The notes beneath the pieces were generated by a model. It was not told the DNA's origin. It searched no databases and worked only from the letters and a program-made list of their open reading frames with translations. 64,000 nt of DNA, from positions 933,274 to 997,273 of the forward strand of contig CAAAJI010000005.1 in assembly GCA_900642245.1 (NCBI GenBank), in the 5' to 3' direction. This DNA is from Fragilaria radians (lineage: Eukaryota; Bacillariophyta; Fragilariophyceae; Fragilariales; Fragilariaceae). This document shows positions 19,687 through 30,800 of the stretch, one piece after another. Numbering within the stretch: the stretch's first letter is position 1; the number at the start of each line of letters is the position of its first letter. The position numbers and the translations under genes are program-made.

Positions 19687-22600
19687 TCAACATTCTTCAC
19701 CTCCGGCGGTGCAGCATTCACATTTCAGTTGACAACCAATATTTCGCAACGTTAAATTCAACTTTTCGGAGGAGCATAAACTCTCTGGTATACTGCCTAA
19801 TAGATTATTACCACCGAGCTCAAGACTTTCTAGTGAGGTCATTTCACTTAACGTCTGAGGGAGACTACCAGTAAGTAGGTTTTCCTCCAAATGCAAGCCT
19901 TGCAGATACTTAAGCATTCCAACCTGTGAGGGTATTGAGCCTGATAACTGGTTGTTGCAAAGCGAGATCTTTTTCAACGTTGTAAGGTTACCTATCACTT
20001 CAGGAATAGTACCGCTGATACGGTTATAGCTTAAATCAAAGATTTCAATGCTCGCCAAATTTTTGACATCCCCTGCATTGATTTTTCCACTCAATGAGGT
20101 ATTCTTTAGGTTCAGAGTCTTAAGATTCTTGGAGTATCTGAGCAATTTATTTAAATCGAACAACAGTTTTGTATTGTTTTCAAGCAATAGAAATTGAAGT
20201 TCAGAAGAAGAACTTAAAAGTGACTCGTTAAACGTTCCATGAAGATTATTGCCAGAAATATCTAACAGTTTTATCTTGGAAGGTGATGAAATAGGTATTT
20301 CTCCTGAAAATTGATTGTTTGCAAGATACACATACTCTAGACTGGCCCATTGTGTTTTGTCGCTGGTGAAGGGAATAGTTCCCTTGAACTTGTTGTTCGA
20401 AAAATCAACGAACTCTACAGTAGGCAAAAGTCTGCCCCATTCAGGTACTGTACCCGAAAGCTCATTATCTGAAAAATCAATTCGTCTCAATTTTACGCCC
20501 TCCCAAAAATTGCTGTCAAACAATATTAAACTGACTTCTGAGTCATCAAGAGGAGAAGGTATTGTTCCAGAGAAAAAATTAGAATTGAAAAGCAGCTCTT
20601 GACGTTGTAAAAGGAGGAGAATCCACGGAGGCAAGGTTCCTGTAAGTTGATTATCACCTAAATCCAATACATCAAATGCTGGCAAAGAGTTTGCGGGATA
20701 GAGTGGCAGCGTTCCGGAAAAAAGATTAGACGATAAACTTAATCGACTAATCATAGCCAATTCTGTCAAGTACGACGGTAACGATCCAGTGAGCTGATTA
20801 TGAGTAAAATCAGCCACTCGCAAAAGGCGAAGGTTTCGCAACGTGTCTGGAATGCTACCCGTCAAGTTGTTGAATGAAACATCAAGATAAACGAGGCTAT
20901 CTTCGTGTCCAATATCGTTAGGAAGGGAACCAGTTAATTCATTGCTACTCAAATCTAAAACTTCTAACGAAGAAAGGTGGAAGATCTCACTAGGGATGGA
21001 TCCTTGAACTCTATTTTTGGACAATCGCAATTCTCCGAGATGCTTGCAGAGTCGTAATTCTCTCGGCAACACTCCAAGTAATCCGTTTCTAGTCAGATCT
21101 AAGCCATCGACGATTCTTCGCCCTGTACCATCTACTGTACATGATATTGCACCACTCCAGTCACATTCATGAATATCAGGTTGCAACCAGTTTTCTTTTT
21201 CCACCCAATTTGACCCTCCAACCGCAAAGTAAAAAGTCACCATTGCATATCGCTGGTCAAACATTTCGCCCAAATCATCAGAAAATGAATCAAAGGTTGA
21301 GAGCCACCCCACTGCTAAGTTTTGTGGAGATTCTGACATAGTTACTTGCTTTAATCCTGATAGGTTGGCTGTATAATTCAGAATGTCAGGTGAAATAAAT
21401 GTTGGAGCACTCGACGGCGGCTGAGATGGTGATGTGGTCTCAAAGGAAATATCATCAGCGATACTTCCTGGTCCTTTGAAGACAACTAGAGAAACTGAAA
21501 TGGTCACCACAGTTACTAAGAGAAAGAAAAGAAGACATATTCGCCGTCGGATTGCATTTTCTTTCAATAACTCTTTCCAGGAGAGAGGTGTGCTATCAGC
21601 GTATACGACAGGGGTTTGATCGACGACTTCGACAGGCATAGCCTCAACAGCCTCGATAACATGATCTTCGTTTTTCGGCTGCATAGGGAGATCTGGACGT
21701 ACAGGTGCTCCAAAGGCTCTGCCTTCAACTTGCACTGCTCCTGGTTGGGACGACCTTTCCCACAAGAGACCTCTTTGAGCCAGTCGTGACCTAGCCCTTT
21801 CACGGCGTCCCATATCATTTTGCTTCGCGCTAATTGCAAGAGAAGCTGGATTTTCTTCGTTGTATGGAGTAACTTTTCGTTGAGGGCTTCTTAAGCTTGT
21901 CGGCGTCGGCATTATGGCAAGACCAGTTGCGTTCTTAGCCTGTTCCTCACGAAACCTTGAGACAATTTCCAACGAAGACTCGTAATCAGTTCCCATGGAT
22001 CTAAGGTATCTGATCAACATATCAGCTTGCTCGTCATTAGGATTGACAATTGGTAGACTCTGATTATTATAAAGTACACCAGGACGATTGCCTTTCGATT
22101 GCCGGGTTTGGTTCTGACTTGCGGCAAGTGCCTTTTCATGAATCACACGTGCACTAGGTGACAATTCAAACGATATAGAATCATCGTTTGTTACATTGCC
22201 TTGAGACGCCGAATCAGAGTTCTGGTCAGAGAACGTGAAATTTGGTTGTGTGACGACGGTTGAGAGAGGAAATGCGATTTCTTTCTGCATCTTGTTGCTA
22301 CCTTTCATTAAAAGAGTAGATTCTGATGAAAATCTAGCTTTCTGTGAGTAATTTGTGCTACCTAAATCTAATGCACCATCTTCATAATGTCTTGTGTTAA
22401 ATGATGTCGGAACTTCTCCATACTCCTTATTTTTACGTTGATCCTTGCCATTATTTTTTCTGTCTATCACTTTGCGATCTGTAAGTTCTTGATCATCGAG
22501 TACTAATGTGCTTGTATTCCTTGAATCAATGCCAAGTGAAGAATTGTTCGAAATGCCGAAGGAGTTAATTAAAAATGTATCATCTGGTTTCAGGTTAACT

Positions 22601-23493
22601 TTTGGTCCCGTTTTGGAGGAAAAGATATCTTTTGGGTGTCCGATGTGTTGTTCGGAGAATTTCTCTGGAGCTGATGAAGAACCATACCCATGGCTTGAAT
22701 CCTCACTAGAGGGAATCTGTTGAAAGCGAATATGTTCACCATTCCTAACTTTGCCTACTCGCGTCCTCTCAACGCTCCCAAAACAATTTTCATCAAAATC
22801 GAAATTGTTACGAGAAGAAAAAAGGAGCGAGTCATGGCTGTAGGAATCAAGGAGGTTGTTGCTGGCTTTGAGGGTTTTCATCTCAAGAGGAGTCATCTTC
22901 CTATCTTGCTGATCTGGTATTTCTGATAGAGGTCCCAACGAACCTAAATTAGTGACCGACTTGTCACCTTGAGATTGAACCAGATGTTTGCCCTTCGTTC
23001 CTGATTTCTTTTTTTTCTTGTGCGATTTTGTTGCGATTTGCGTGATCTCTTTAATTTCCATAGAAGGTGGAGTCATATCAAATGTCGAGGATGAAGTTCC
23101 ATCTTCAACAAAGGACAAGTCAGTAATACCGTCAGAAGGCTTAATTGAAAGTTTCTTGTCTTCCTTCTTCTTTTTCTTCTTCTTCACTTTTCTGTTTTCG
23201 TTACCACAATTTTCTACCCGATTGATGATGAGGGTGTCCGCCATCTTACGATTGTCGATGATTTCTTTTTTTCTTTGCTGCAAAACATTCGAGCTTACTG
23301 TAGGAAATGGTACTGTGCTACTCACTCTCAACCTTACAATGGTCAGGCCATACGCTTTATCATCTATATTGCTGACTTCACAGAATTGACATGATGTTGA
23401 AATTCCATCAAGGACAGCATTACAATGACTTTTTGACAACAGCTTTGCCTTTACAACAAGAGCAACATTCTTTTGACATTGCAACAAATACAT
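19687..23493 (-). CDS. LRR membrane protein (N-in, C-out), receptor-like, no kinase
   Basis: 1268 aa from ATG 23493; Met84 (ATG 23244) is an equally good start, because a basic tail including KVKKKKKKKEDKK begins soon after it. The N-terminal ~650 residues are Ser/Asn-rich and disordered, with a conserved-looking segment (NDEQADMLIRYLRSMG). One transmembrane helix (ICLLFFLLVTVVTISVSLVV) lies near residues 650-670. The ectodomain opens with a capping region (MVTFYFAVGGSNWVEKENWL and CDWSGAISC), as in plant LRRNT caps. About 17-18 plant-type LRRs follow (LxxLxLSxNxLxGxIP, for example LEVLDLSSNELTGSLP), and it ends in a Cys cluster (CQLKCECC). There is no kinase domain. Such N-in/C-out LRR proteins are common in diatoms; a role in adhesion or sensing is inference. 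Confidence 0.88.
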   Translation of the reverse strand: MYLLQCQKNVALVVKAKLLSKSHCNAVLDGISTSCQFCEVSNIDDKAYGLTIVRLRVSSTVPFPTVSSNVLQQRKKEIIDNRKMADTLIINRVENCGNENRKVKKKKKKKEDKKLSIKPSDGITDLSFVEDGTSSSTFDMTPPSMEIKEITQIATKSHKKKKKSGTKGKHLVQSQGDKSVTNLGSLGPLSEIPDQQDRKMTPLEMKTLKASNNLLDSYSHDSLLFSSRNNFDFDENCFGSVERTRVGKVRNGEHIRFQQIPSSEDSSHGYGSSSAPEKFSEQHIGHPKDIFSSKTGPKVNLKPDDTFLINSFGISNNSSLGIDSRNTSTLVLDDQELTDRKVIDRKNNGKDQRKNKEYGEVPTSFNTRHYEDGALDLGSTNYSQKARFSSESTLLMKGSNKMQKEIAFPLSTVVTQPNFTFSDQNSDSASQGNVTNDDSISFELSPSARVIHEKALAASQNQTRQSKGNRPGVLYNNQSLPIVNPNDEQADMLIRYLRSMGTDYESSLEIVSRFREEQAKNATGLAIMPTPTSLRSPQRKVTPYNEENPASLAISAKQNDMGRRERARSRLAQRGLLWERSSQPGAVQVEGRAFGAPVRPDLPMQPKNEDHVIEAVEAMPVEVVDQTPVVYADSTPLSWKELLKENAIRRRICLLFFLLVTVVTISVSLVVFKGPGSIADDISFETTSPSQPPSSAPTFISPDILNYTANLSGLKQVTMSESPQNLAVGWLSTFDSFSDDLGEMFDQRYAMVTFYFAVGGSNWVEKENWLQPDIHECDWSGAISCTVDGTGRRIVDGLDLTRNGLLGVLPRELRLCKHLGELRLSKNRVQGSIPSEIFHLSSLEVLDLSSNELTGSLPNDIGHEDSLVYLDVSFNNLTGSIPDTLRNLRLLRVADFTHNQLTGSLPSYLTELAMISRLSLSSNLFSGTLPLYPANSLPAFDVLDLGDNQLTGTLPPWILLLLQRQELLFNSNFFSGTIPSPLDDSEVSLILFDSNFWEGVKLRRIDFSDNELSGTVPEWGRLLPTVEFVDFSNNKFKGTIPFTSDKTQWASLEYVYLANNQFSGEIPISSPSKIKLLDISGNNLHGTFNESLLSSSSELQFLLLENNTKLLFDLNKLLRYSKNLKTLNLKNTSLSGKINAGDVKNLASIEIFDLSYNRISGTIPEVIGNLTTLKKISLCNNQLSGSIPSQVGMLKYLQGLHLEENLLTGSLPQTLSEMTSLESLELGGNNLLGSIPESLCSSEKLNLTLRNIGCQLKCECCTAGGEEC

Positions 23494-24157
23494 TGCTAGA
23501 AACTTCTTTAACTACAACAAACGCACCAACAATAAGTGACAAAAATCCATCTTTATAATTTCCACTTATGTATTCTCAATTCATTGGTATATTTGATTTT
23601 TTTTATGGATACTCCTTTTATTTGGCGTGAACATGTCGTAAGGCTACAATTTCATGTTAAGGTTTTAAACATACCAGTTTTTATCATGCAATTAGATGCA
23701 TTGACGTCAAGTTTTAAATCATGCAGGTTTTTATCATGTATGGTTGTGATCACAAATATGAATCAAACAAAATCTATGTCATAATCATTGTTGCAGATTT
23801 GTAACTTCATTTGTTAACGATGCACTAAACTTTGTAACAATTATTTTCTTTTTTGATCTTACCTTTAACAAAATCTGAGTAGCAAAGAATGTGCTAATTA
23901 TCAATTATCCATTAAGAAAATAGAAGCCTTGTTTTATTAGGTGTGAAATGCTATATATAATGTTGGAATTATTTGTATCTATTGAATCTAGTGGGCTTGA
24001 TGGGAGGATACAAACATAATTCCACCAAAGGATTACATGAAATGATGGCAAACGTTCTGATTTCCAAAATTTGGGTACATATTTGTTTCAAATGTGTTCG
24101 TGTTGATCAAGTGACAGCGAAACTTTTCATTTTCGACGGATCGTGATACTTCATTGC
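23494..24157. other. divergent promoter region between LRR and lipase genes
   Basis: About 660 bases (about 910 if the LRR start is at 23244) between two genes transcribed away from each other. AT-rich; open frames here are short and motif-free. It probably carries both promoters. Confidence 0.55.
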
Positions 24158-27100
24158 ATGCCTCGCCGGATATCAACAAACCCATTTGATGATACAAGCA
24201 GTGAAGAAAGTTTCATTACGGATTGCAATATTAGTGACGGCGAAAGTAGTGAGCTTAGTAGTTTTCTATTTTACGATGCAAGAGAAACTGAAAGCGAAGG
24301 TGAGATTTGATTGTAAAGAACTCGTCACATTTAAGGCCATGAAAGACATATATTCAATGAGACAAATTCGCAAACCTCATTTAAAGTTTATTTTTGTCTC
24401 TATCGCTAGAAGATGATGACACACATAGATATGCATCAGAGGTTTCAAAGATAATTTCTCCTTTGGAGGCTGCTTTGCTGCAATGGAATGGTCTATTGTC
24501 TCCTAAATCGAATTTACACTCTACTGCCTCCACTTTTGGGAAATACAATACTACTAGCAAAATGCCGATGAAAGAAACCAAAGACGCCCTAGAACATTCA
24601 CTTGGATGGGAATATATGGATATGGCTTGGCGCTATGGAGCAACAAATCAAAATGATCGTGGGTTAGACCAATTGTCAACGCGATCAATATCATCCATGC
24701 GCAGTACAATACCTACCAACCATGGATACTTTGGACCGCAATCGGCAAATGTCGGAAGGCAAGAACGCCATGATCCAGTCCTAGAAAAAATCGAGAATGC
24801 GGAGGATATTGAAAATGACGTTGATGTTTTAGGTATCGGTAGAAACACCCCTTGGACGAAAATGCTGCTACTCGAGGAATTGGGAACAGCATCATCGTGG
24901 ACGCTCTTGCTACTTCCCTATGTGGCGTTCATACTTTCTATCTGTTTAGATGCATTTCCTACATTATTTTTGACTGTGGTGGGACCCTTGCAAGCGACAG
25001 TCTCGTGTCCAATTCCTTGGAGCAACCTTGCAGCTCAGGATATTTCATGGCTGAACTTCCCAAAATCTATTCCTTGCTGCTTCCCTTCTCTTGTACAATC
25101 GGCTAGTCATGAACATCAATTACATTACCTCACGCCTATGCAAAATGGATGGGCCTTCGTTTCGGGACCGATACGGCATGTTCCTCCCATGTCTGTCTTT
25201 CTTCGTGGAGACTCAGTATACGAGTCAATACCAACAGATTTAGTTGCAGCTGTAGCACAAGGCCGTGTCCTTTTTTCTACACGAGTGTTTCAGCGTGACG
25301 GTCGGTTGAAACAAGACCAAGGCACGCTTCTTTCCGCATCGGAGCCAATGCCACTGACATTGCATTGTACCGCTGATACCAAGGTTGCTATGTCTGATTC
25401 ACTTTGGAATTGCATAAGCCCGCGCATTGTAGATGTCTTGTTTGCGTTACCAGGGACTGGAATTTTGTCGGGAGAGGAATTGCAAATAGTAGTTTTGTAT
25501 TCATTTCGAACACCATATTCATTTCACAACCGAAAGCTTGGAACAACCAGAATCGAGGATGTTGCTGTCTTCGCCGAAGATGACTCTGTGGTTGAAAATC
25601 TCGATGCTTCGTATGTCTTTTCGGACACTCCAGGTGCAGAATCACTTTTCCACCACACATTGACGAATCTCACTATGGACGGGCTGGAGAAAATCTTAAA
25701 ATCATCATGGTACACCCTAGAGCACTCCAGCGAATCACACGCCAAAATCAGCATCATCGTACGTATCAGCGCACTAATCTTAACAGTCTCATTTTTAATA
25801 TTTTGGTGCAAAGCCCTGGGTGTAAACTATGGGCATTTTTTCAAAAAGTATTCTTTCTCGTTGATATCACACTCGACCCTTCGATATGAAGGCACAATTG
25901 AAGAAAAGCAGTCAATAACTGCAGCACGAAACTTCACTGGTACTCAAAATTTTTGGTGGGAATCTCCATGGATTGTGTTCCCCGAACGAAGGTATTTATT
26001 GGTATTATTGTTTTGTCTAATTCTCATTCAGAATCCATTGTTGATATATGCATATTTTCATCCAGCCCTTTACGAAGCTCGAAGACTTCATGCAGCTGCG
26101 GATTGCATGATTGGAATTGGAGTTTTTGGCATCTTCCTGATTTTACATTGCCTATTCCATGGGTTGCGTTATCATACCGCAGGAGTGAGTCGTCTCCGCG
26201 CCAAACAACTTCATCGCTTCATCGAATTGCGACGTGCAGCCAAGTTTATGGTCAAATCAGAAGGATTGGACCCAGAGACTGAAGAATCCCAGATTTCAAA
26301 ATATATGCAAGATCATTTCGAGACATTTGGCGATGCCTATGGAAGTGATTTTTCCGCAATAGATACTCGTCTTCGTCACGACCCGTGTGGAGACGATTGG
26401 CCTGATTTTCTACTTCCCAAACTTCTGATATTCTCATGCTCTGTAGTCTGTGTAATCACAGCAAGTCTTTATCGCTTTCCTGTATCTAATGCCGCTCCTT
26501 TCTCTGAAAAAAAAACTCGACGTTATTACACAGTCTATATCAGTAGCTCATTTTTGCAGCTTGGGATTGCATTTATCTGGATGATAATGATTGCTCGACA
26601 AGCATCTAAAACAGGCTGGATGTTGCGAAAGGAACCTTTTCTTAGTACTCGTCCTGCTCAGTTAGCATATCGGATTTATATATCGATACTTCTGCTAGGA
26701 TTTGTTGCATTTCTGGCACCAATCGTGGTGGATTCATTTCTTCTTCTTCGAAAGTGGACTTCAGACGAGAGCCACGATGTTGGGAATGATGTCATGACAG
26801 ATGATTATCTACAAGACGAGGATCCTTCCATTCGTGAAGTACTTTTGCAAGTGCTCACAAAGATTAGTGAACGTTTTCCTTACAATGGCACTGCATCTTC
26901 AATTGGGCCCGGTAAAATTTTTTACATTACAGTTTGTAGTCTAACTGCAGCTTTTATTTTCTTGCCATCCGGTGAGATATCCACTCGCAAGAGTCGAAAC
27001 CAAGGTGCTGGATTTTCTGCATTTTCTTCTTTTGCCTTGGCTAACAAAAGGGACAAGCGACTCATAGTATCCCTCGCTCGTTACACACACACATGGCGCA

Positions 27101-28626
27101 TTTTCCCGCTTCCAATCCGCAAGGTTTCCCTAGCGTCTGGTTGGTTATCTGAAATCCCATTCCAGATAGGCCCCAGTGAAAGAAGCGTGGCATATTTTGG
27201 GAGATACACACCTGTGTTTTGTCTAGAAATAGCTTGTTGGTTGCTGGAGGCATCTTGGCAAGCATATTATTCCCCACGGGATATGCCTTTTGATAATCCG
27301 GAGATACCCTTAATGGTGCTAGAGAGCATAGGTTTGCAAATGGAACGATGTATTACTGACAAGAGCACTGAATCACTTGTTTTCGTGGCTTCAAACTTGT
27401 TCTCGCAAGTCGATGGAGAAGAAGATAGTATAATTGTTGTTTCATTTCGAGGTACAGCAAATACTACAAATATGTCAATCGATCTGAAGTGGGGACAAGT
27501 TCCTCTATTAGACCAAATTATCGGACTAGATGAATTCCCAATGTTTCAGATTTCTGAGAAAGGTGTACATATGAATGATTCTGGTGACTGGTTTTGGGAT
27601 TCACCATACACTAGGGAGGCCATATTGAAGAGTTTCTCCAGGGTTCAAAACTCTGATGGATGTTTTACTTTAACTTGTGGAAGCGAGCGAAAGCATAGCG
27701 CTTCTTCTTTCAGCTTAGGTGCCAAGGCTATCGTTGCTGCAACACCTATGACAAGGCAGGCTCTTCCTTGTGTCCATGAGGGATTTCTCGAGGCGTATTC
27801 ACATTTGAGAAAAGAATTAATGACGTGCGTTGTAGAAGTGTTGCAGCGTCAACTGAAAAAGGCATTAGCGAAATCCTATGAAAATGGAACGTCCATGTCT
27901 CTTCCAAAAATATATGTAACTGGTCATTCCCTAGGCGGTTCCCTTGGGCAACTGTTTGCATTAGATATCGCAAGTAATTGTATCATTGATATTCCAGCCG
28001 ATACTGTCCGTACAGATAAGTTTCAGTCTTTCGATGGCGACAAATTTCATGAGCCTGTAAACGACAATTGCACAATGCATGAGGACACAGTTTCATCAAA
28101 AGACATATTTTTCTCGCCTTTCGATGACCTAAAATGGTTTCATAAAGACGATTCGTCAGTTTCAAATCAACTTAGACTATTGAAGCTACAACCGCCAATT
28201 GCTGTATACACATTTGGGCAGCCTCGAGTAGGAAATCATGCGTTTAGTCGGTTGTACAAACAGAGAGTCCCACATACCTTTCGAGTGGTAAATGAAGGAG
28301 ATGCCCTGACTAGCCTACCTAATGCCGTAATGCTTGGGGGACAATATAAACATGCTGGCTTAGAGGTCATCCTGGACGAAGGATGCACAGGAAATATTAT
28401 AGTTGGACCAACGGTGGTGGAAACTATGTTCCGTTTTTCAAAGGTTAGAACCAGTGTGACGGCTCACTCGTTAGACGGTTATCGACTCAACCTTGAAAGT
28501 GGATTTTCTAAGGTAGAGCTTCAAGAATACCACAAAAGTCATGGTCCTTCCAAAATTTCAGCTACTAGATCTTACAATAATGAACTTCCGGAATGGCTTA
28601 CCCAAATGCAAAAGTCAAATGCTTAA
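24158..28626 (+). CDS. class 3 lipase fused to an 8-TM Wntless/GOST-like membrane module (2 exons)
   Basis: Exon 1 is 24158-24299 (acidic N-terminus beginning MPRRISTNPFDDTSSEES). A 110-nt GTGAG...CTAG intron follows, then exon 2 at 24410-28626, phase-consistent, giving 1452 aa. Without the splice the long frame has no ATG until 24562. Topology: one TM (SSWTLLLLPYVAFILSICL), a lumenal-looking beta-rich region of about 250 residues, then seven TMs. TM segments such as YLLVLLFCLILIQNPLLIY and FGIFLILHCLFHGLRY resemble Wntless-type proteins. The C-terminal ~450 residues are a class 3 lipase: VVSFRGTANTTN (oxyanion region), nucleophile elbow GHSLGGSLG with Ser1221, Asp in NEGDALTSLP and His in TAHSLDGY. 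Predicted role: membrane acyl hydrolase; substrate unknown. The stop is 55 bp from the convergent P450 reductase stop. Confidence 0.88.
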
Positions 28627-28681
28627 ATAAAATCTTCAAGAAAAAATAAATTAATCTCATCACACTTAATAGAGAACTATA

Positions 28682-30800
28682 TTAGGCCCAGAGCTCCTGC
28701 ACAAATCGGCCTTTACTTGCTAGATTTTCCAAGTAATGCTTAGCGGAAGTGGAGTCGTGATTTCCGACTGTAATAAAAATACTTCGGAGAGTTTCCGCCA
28801 CTTCGTTTCCCATCTTAACGCCGCCACAGACGTATATGTGGGCGCCTTGACCATCAATAAGCTCCCATGTCTCCTTAGCATTTTCCAATAAAAGGTGCTG
28901 AACATACACTTTTTTAGCACTTTCGCGGCTGAAAGCCAAAAAAACATGAGTCAAAACGCCATCCATTTGAAACGTTTTCAATTCCTCTTTATAAAGGAAA
29001 TCTTGTGATGACTTCTTGCATCCAAAGTACAAAATGTTAGCACCAATATTTAGCTTTTTAACATCACGAATGTACGCTCGCTCTTGCAAAAGGGCACGCA
29101 TCGGAGCCACCCCTGTTCCAGGACCTATCATAATGATAGGTTTGGAACAATCTTCAGGCAATCGAAATGTTGATTCTCGATTAAAAATTCGAACTTTCGA
29201 AAAACCTGGCGCTAAATCAGCCAAATAACTGGAGCAAAGACCTTTGAAAACTGATCCATCACTTCTCAGTGCTTGTGTAACCGATACAGTCAAGTGCACA
29301 TTATTTGGATGCAATGATGAAGAAGAGCTGATAGTGTAGTAACGAGGTAACATTTTTGGACAAAACGAAAGGAAGTGTTCTAGAGGCGCTTCAATGGATG
29401 GACAAAGACGAAGTAAGTCAACAAGTCCAACGTGCTGCTCTGTAATTTTTTCGCGAAACTCTGCCTTTCCCTCTTTGGAGGACATGCGTAGCAACGCTTT
29501 CTTATCAATAGGATCCTTCGCATAACTTGCCAATAACTTTAAATCTGATCTTCGAAGGCTCGATGTAAGATCACAGTATCTCGATAGGCATTCACGAACA
29601 GTTAAAGGCATTGGAAACATTGCTCCTTGCCACTCGTGGTCTTTGGCAGGTTTTACTCGAAAAACAGAATCCAAATTGTATTTGAGACTTTTGGCTACAG
29701 ATTCAATAGTAGCGGTGCTATTGATTGGAAATACTCCAAGATTGTCTGCAGTGTGATAGGAGAAATTCTTTTCTTCAGAGACGTCAATTTCAATATGTAC
29801 AGTTGACCCAGGGTCTGAAGAATCGCGAAGCTCCCTCACGACTGTAACTGGACAATCGATAGATGTAAAATAGTGTCGACTTGAACTATGGATTTCGGAA
29901 TGAGAGAGAGAATCCGGCTCTTCAGCTTCGACAAACTCAACTATAAATGGAGTCTCGGGAAGAGAAGTCACATCTTTACGGGTTACTACTGCACCATCTT
30001 GCATGTAGAGCTTTTCCATAGTCGGCCATAGCACAGAATCCTTCCACTTTTCAAAATCCTCTTCGATATCTTTGTCATCGTCGCCAAGTCCGATAGGCGC
30101 AATGCGCGTCGCTCCCAGTTTTTCTAATGCAACATCGAAAAACTTTCCTGTGGCATTGTAGTGCTCATATTGGGTGTTTCCGAGACCAAAAACACAGAAT
30201 TGCAAGTTGGACAGTATCGGCTGAGTAGTCGCATTTTCACACTCCTTCTTTTCTTCTTCTTTTCCTACATCTACGCCAAGGAGAGATTTCATTGCCGTCA
30301 CAATAGATAATGCATTATCTGTAGGTTCTCCCTCACCGTACGTAGAACATAAAAAAACAGCTTTGGAAATCATGTCATCACGACTTTTCTCTTGAACGAA
30401 TTCCAATACAGTGGTATCGTCCAAATCAACCACATGGACCAAGAAACCATGATCTGCTCCCTCCCCTGCCAGTTGTTTTGCGTATGTTTCTGCAGTTCCA
30501 GTCTGAGAACCAAAATAGATTGTTACTAAACCACCCGGATATTTAATTCGATCCACATGCACTGATTCAGCAGCTTTTTCTGGAATGCTGTTTTGACTAT
30601 TTTGTGCCAGAGAGAGAGAGAGCCCAATAAAGTGGTAAGAGAGAAATAAGAGACTCGACAAACGCTTTCGTTCTAACCACGTCATACCTTTTAGATCGAG
30701 TGAACAAAACATAAGTAAGTGCTGAAGCCAATATCAGGGTAGTGATTCCAGAAGCCAAAACAAAAGTAAAAGGAATTGGAGTGAGGATTGAGTCGTTCAT
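28682..30800 (-). CDS. CPR: NADPH-cytochrome P450 reductase (2 exons)
   Basis: Exon 1 is 30800-30688 (ATG 30800), encoding an N-terminal membrane anchor (FTFVLASGITTLILASALTY). A 91-nt GTATG...ATAG intron follows, then exon 2 at 30596-28682, giving 675 aa, the normal CPR length. The FMN domain shows GSQTGTAETYAKQLAGE, STYGEGEPTDNA and FGLGNTQYEHYN. The FAD domain shows PRYYTISSSSS (flavin-binding RxYS type) and GLCSSYLADL. The NADPH domain shows IGPGTGVAPMRALLQER, YFGCKKSSQDFLY and VCGGVKMGNEV, and the protein ends LWA with the Trp that stacks on the FAD ring. Role: transfers electrons from NADPH to microsomal P450s and other haem enzymes at the ER. The longer unspliced frame would replace the anchor by unrelated sequence, so splicing is preferred. 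Confidence 0.93.

Noticed and set aside
20315..22926. Plus-strand frames at 20315-20602, 22508-22723 and 22720-22926
   Set aside because: Shadows of the LRR gene on the opposite strand; their sequence mirrors its codon pattern and has no motif of its own.
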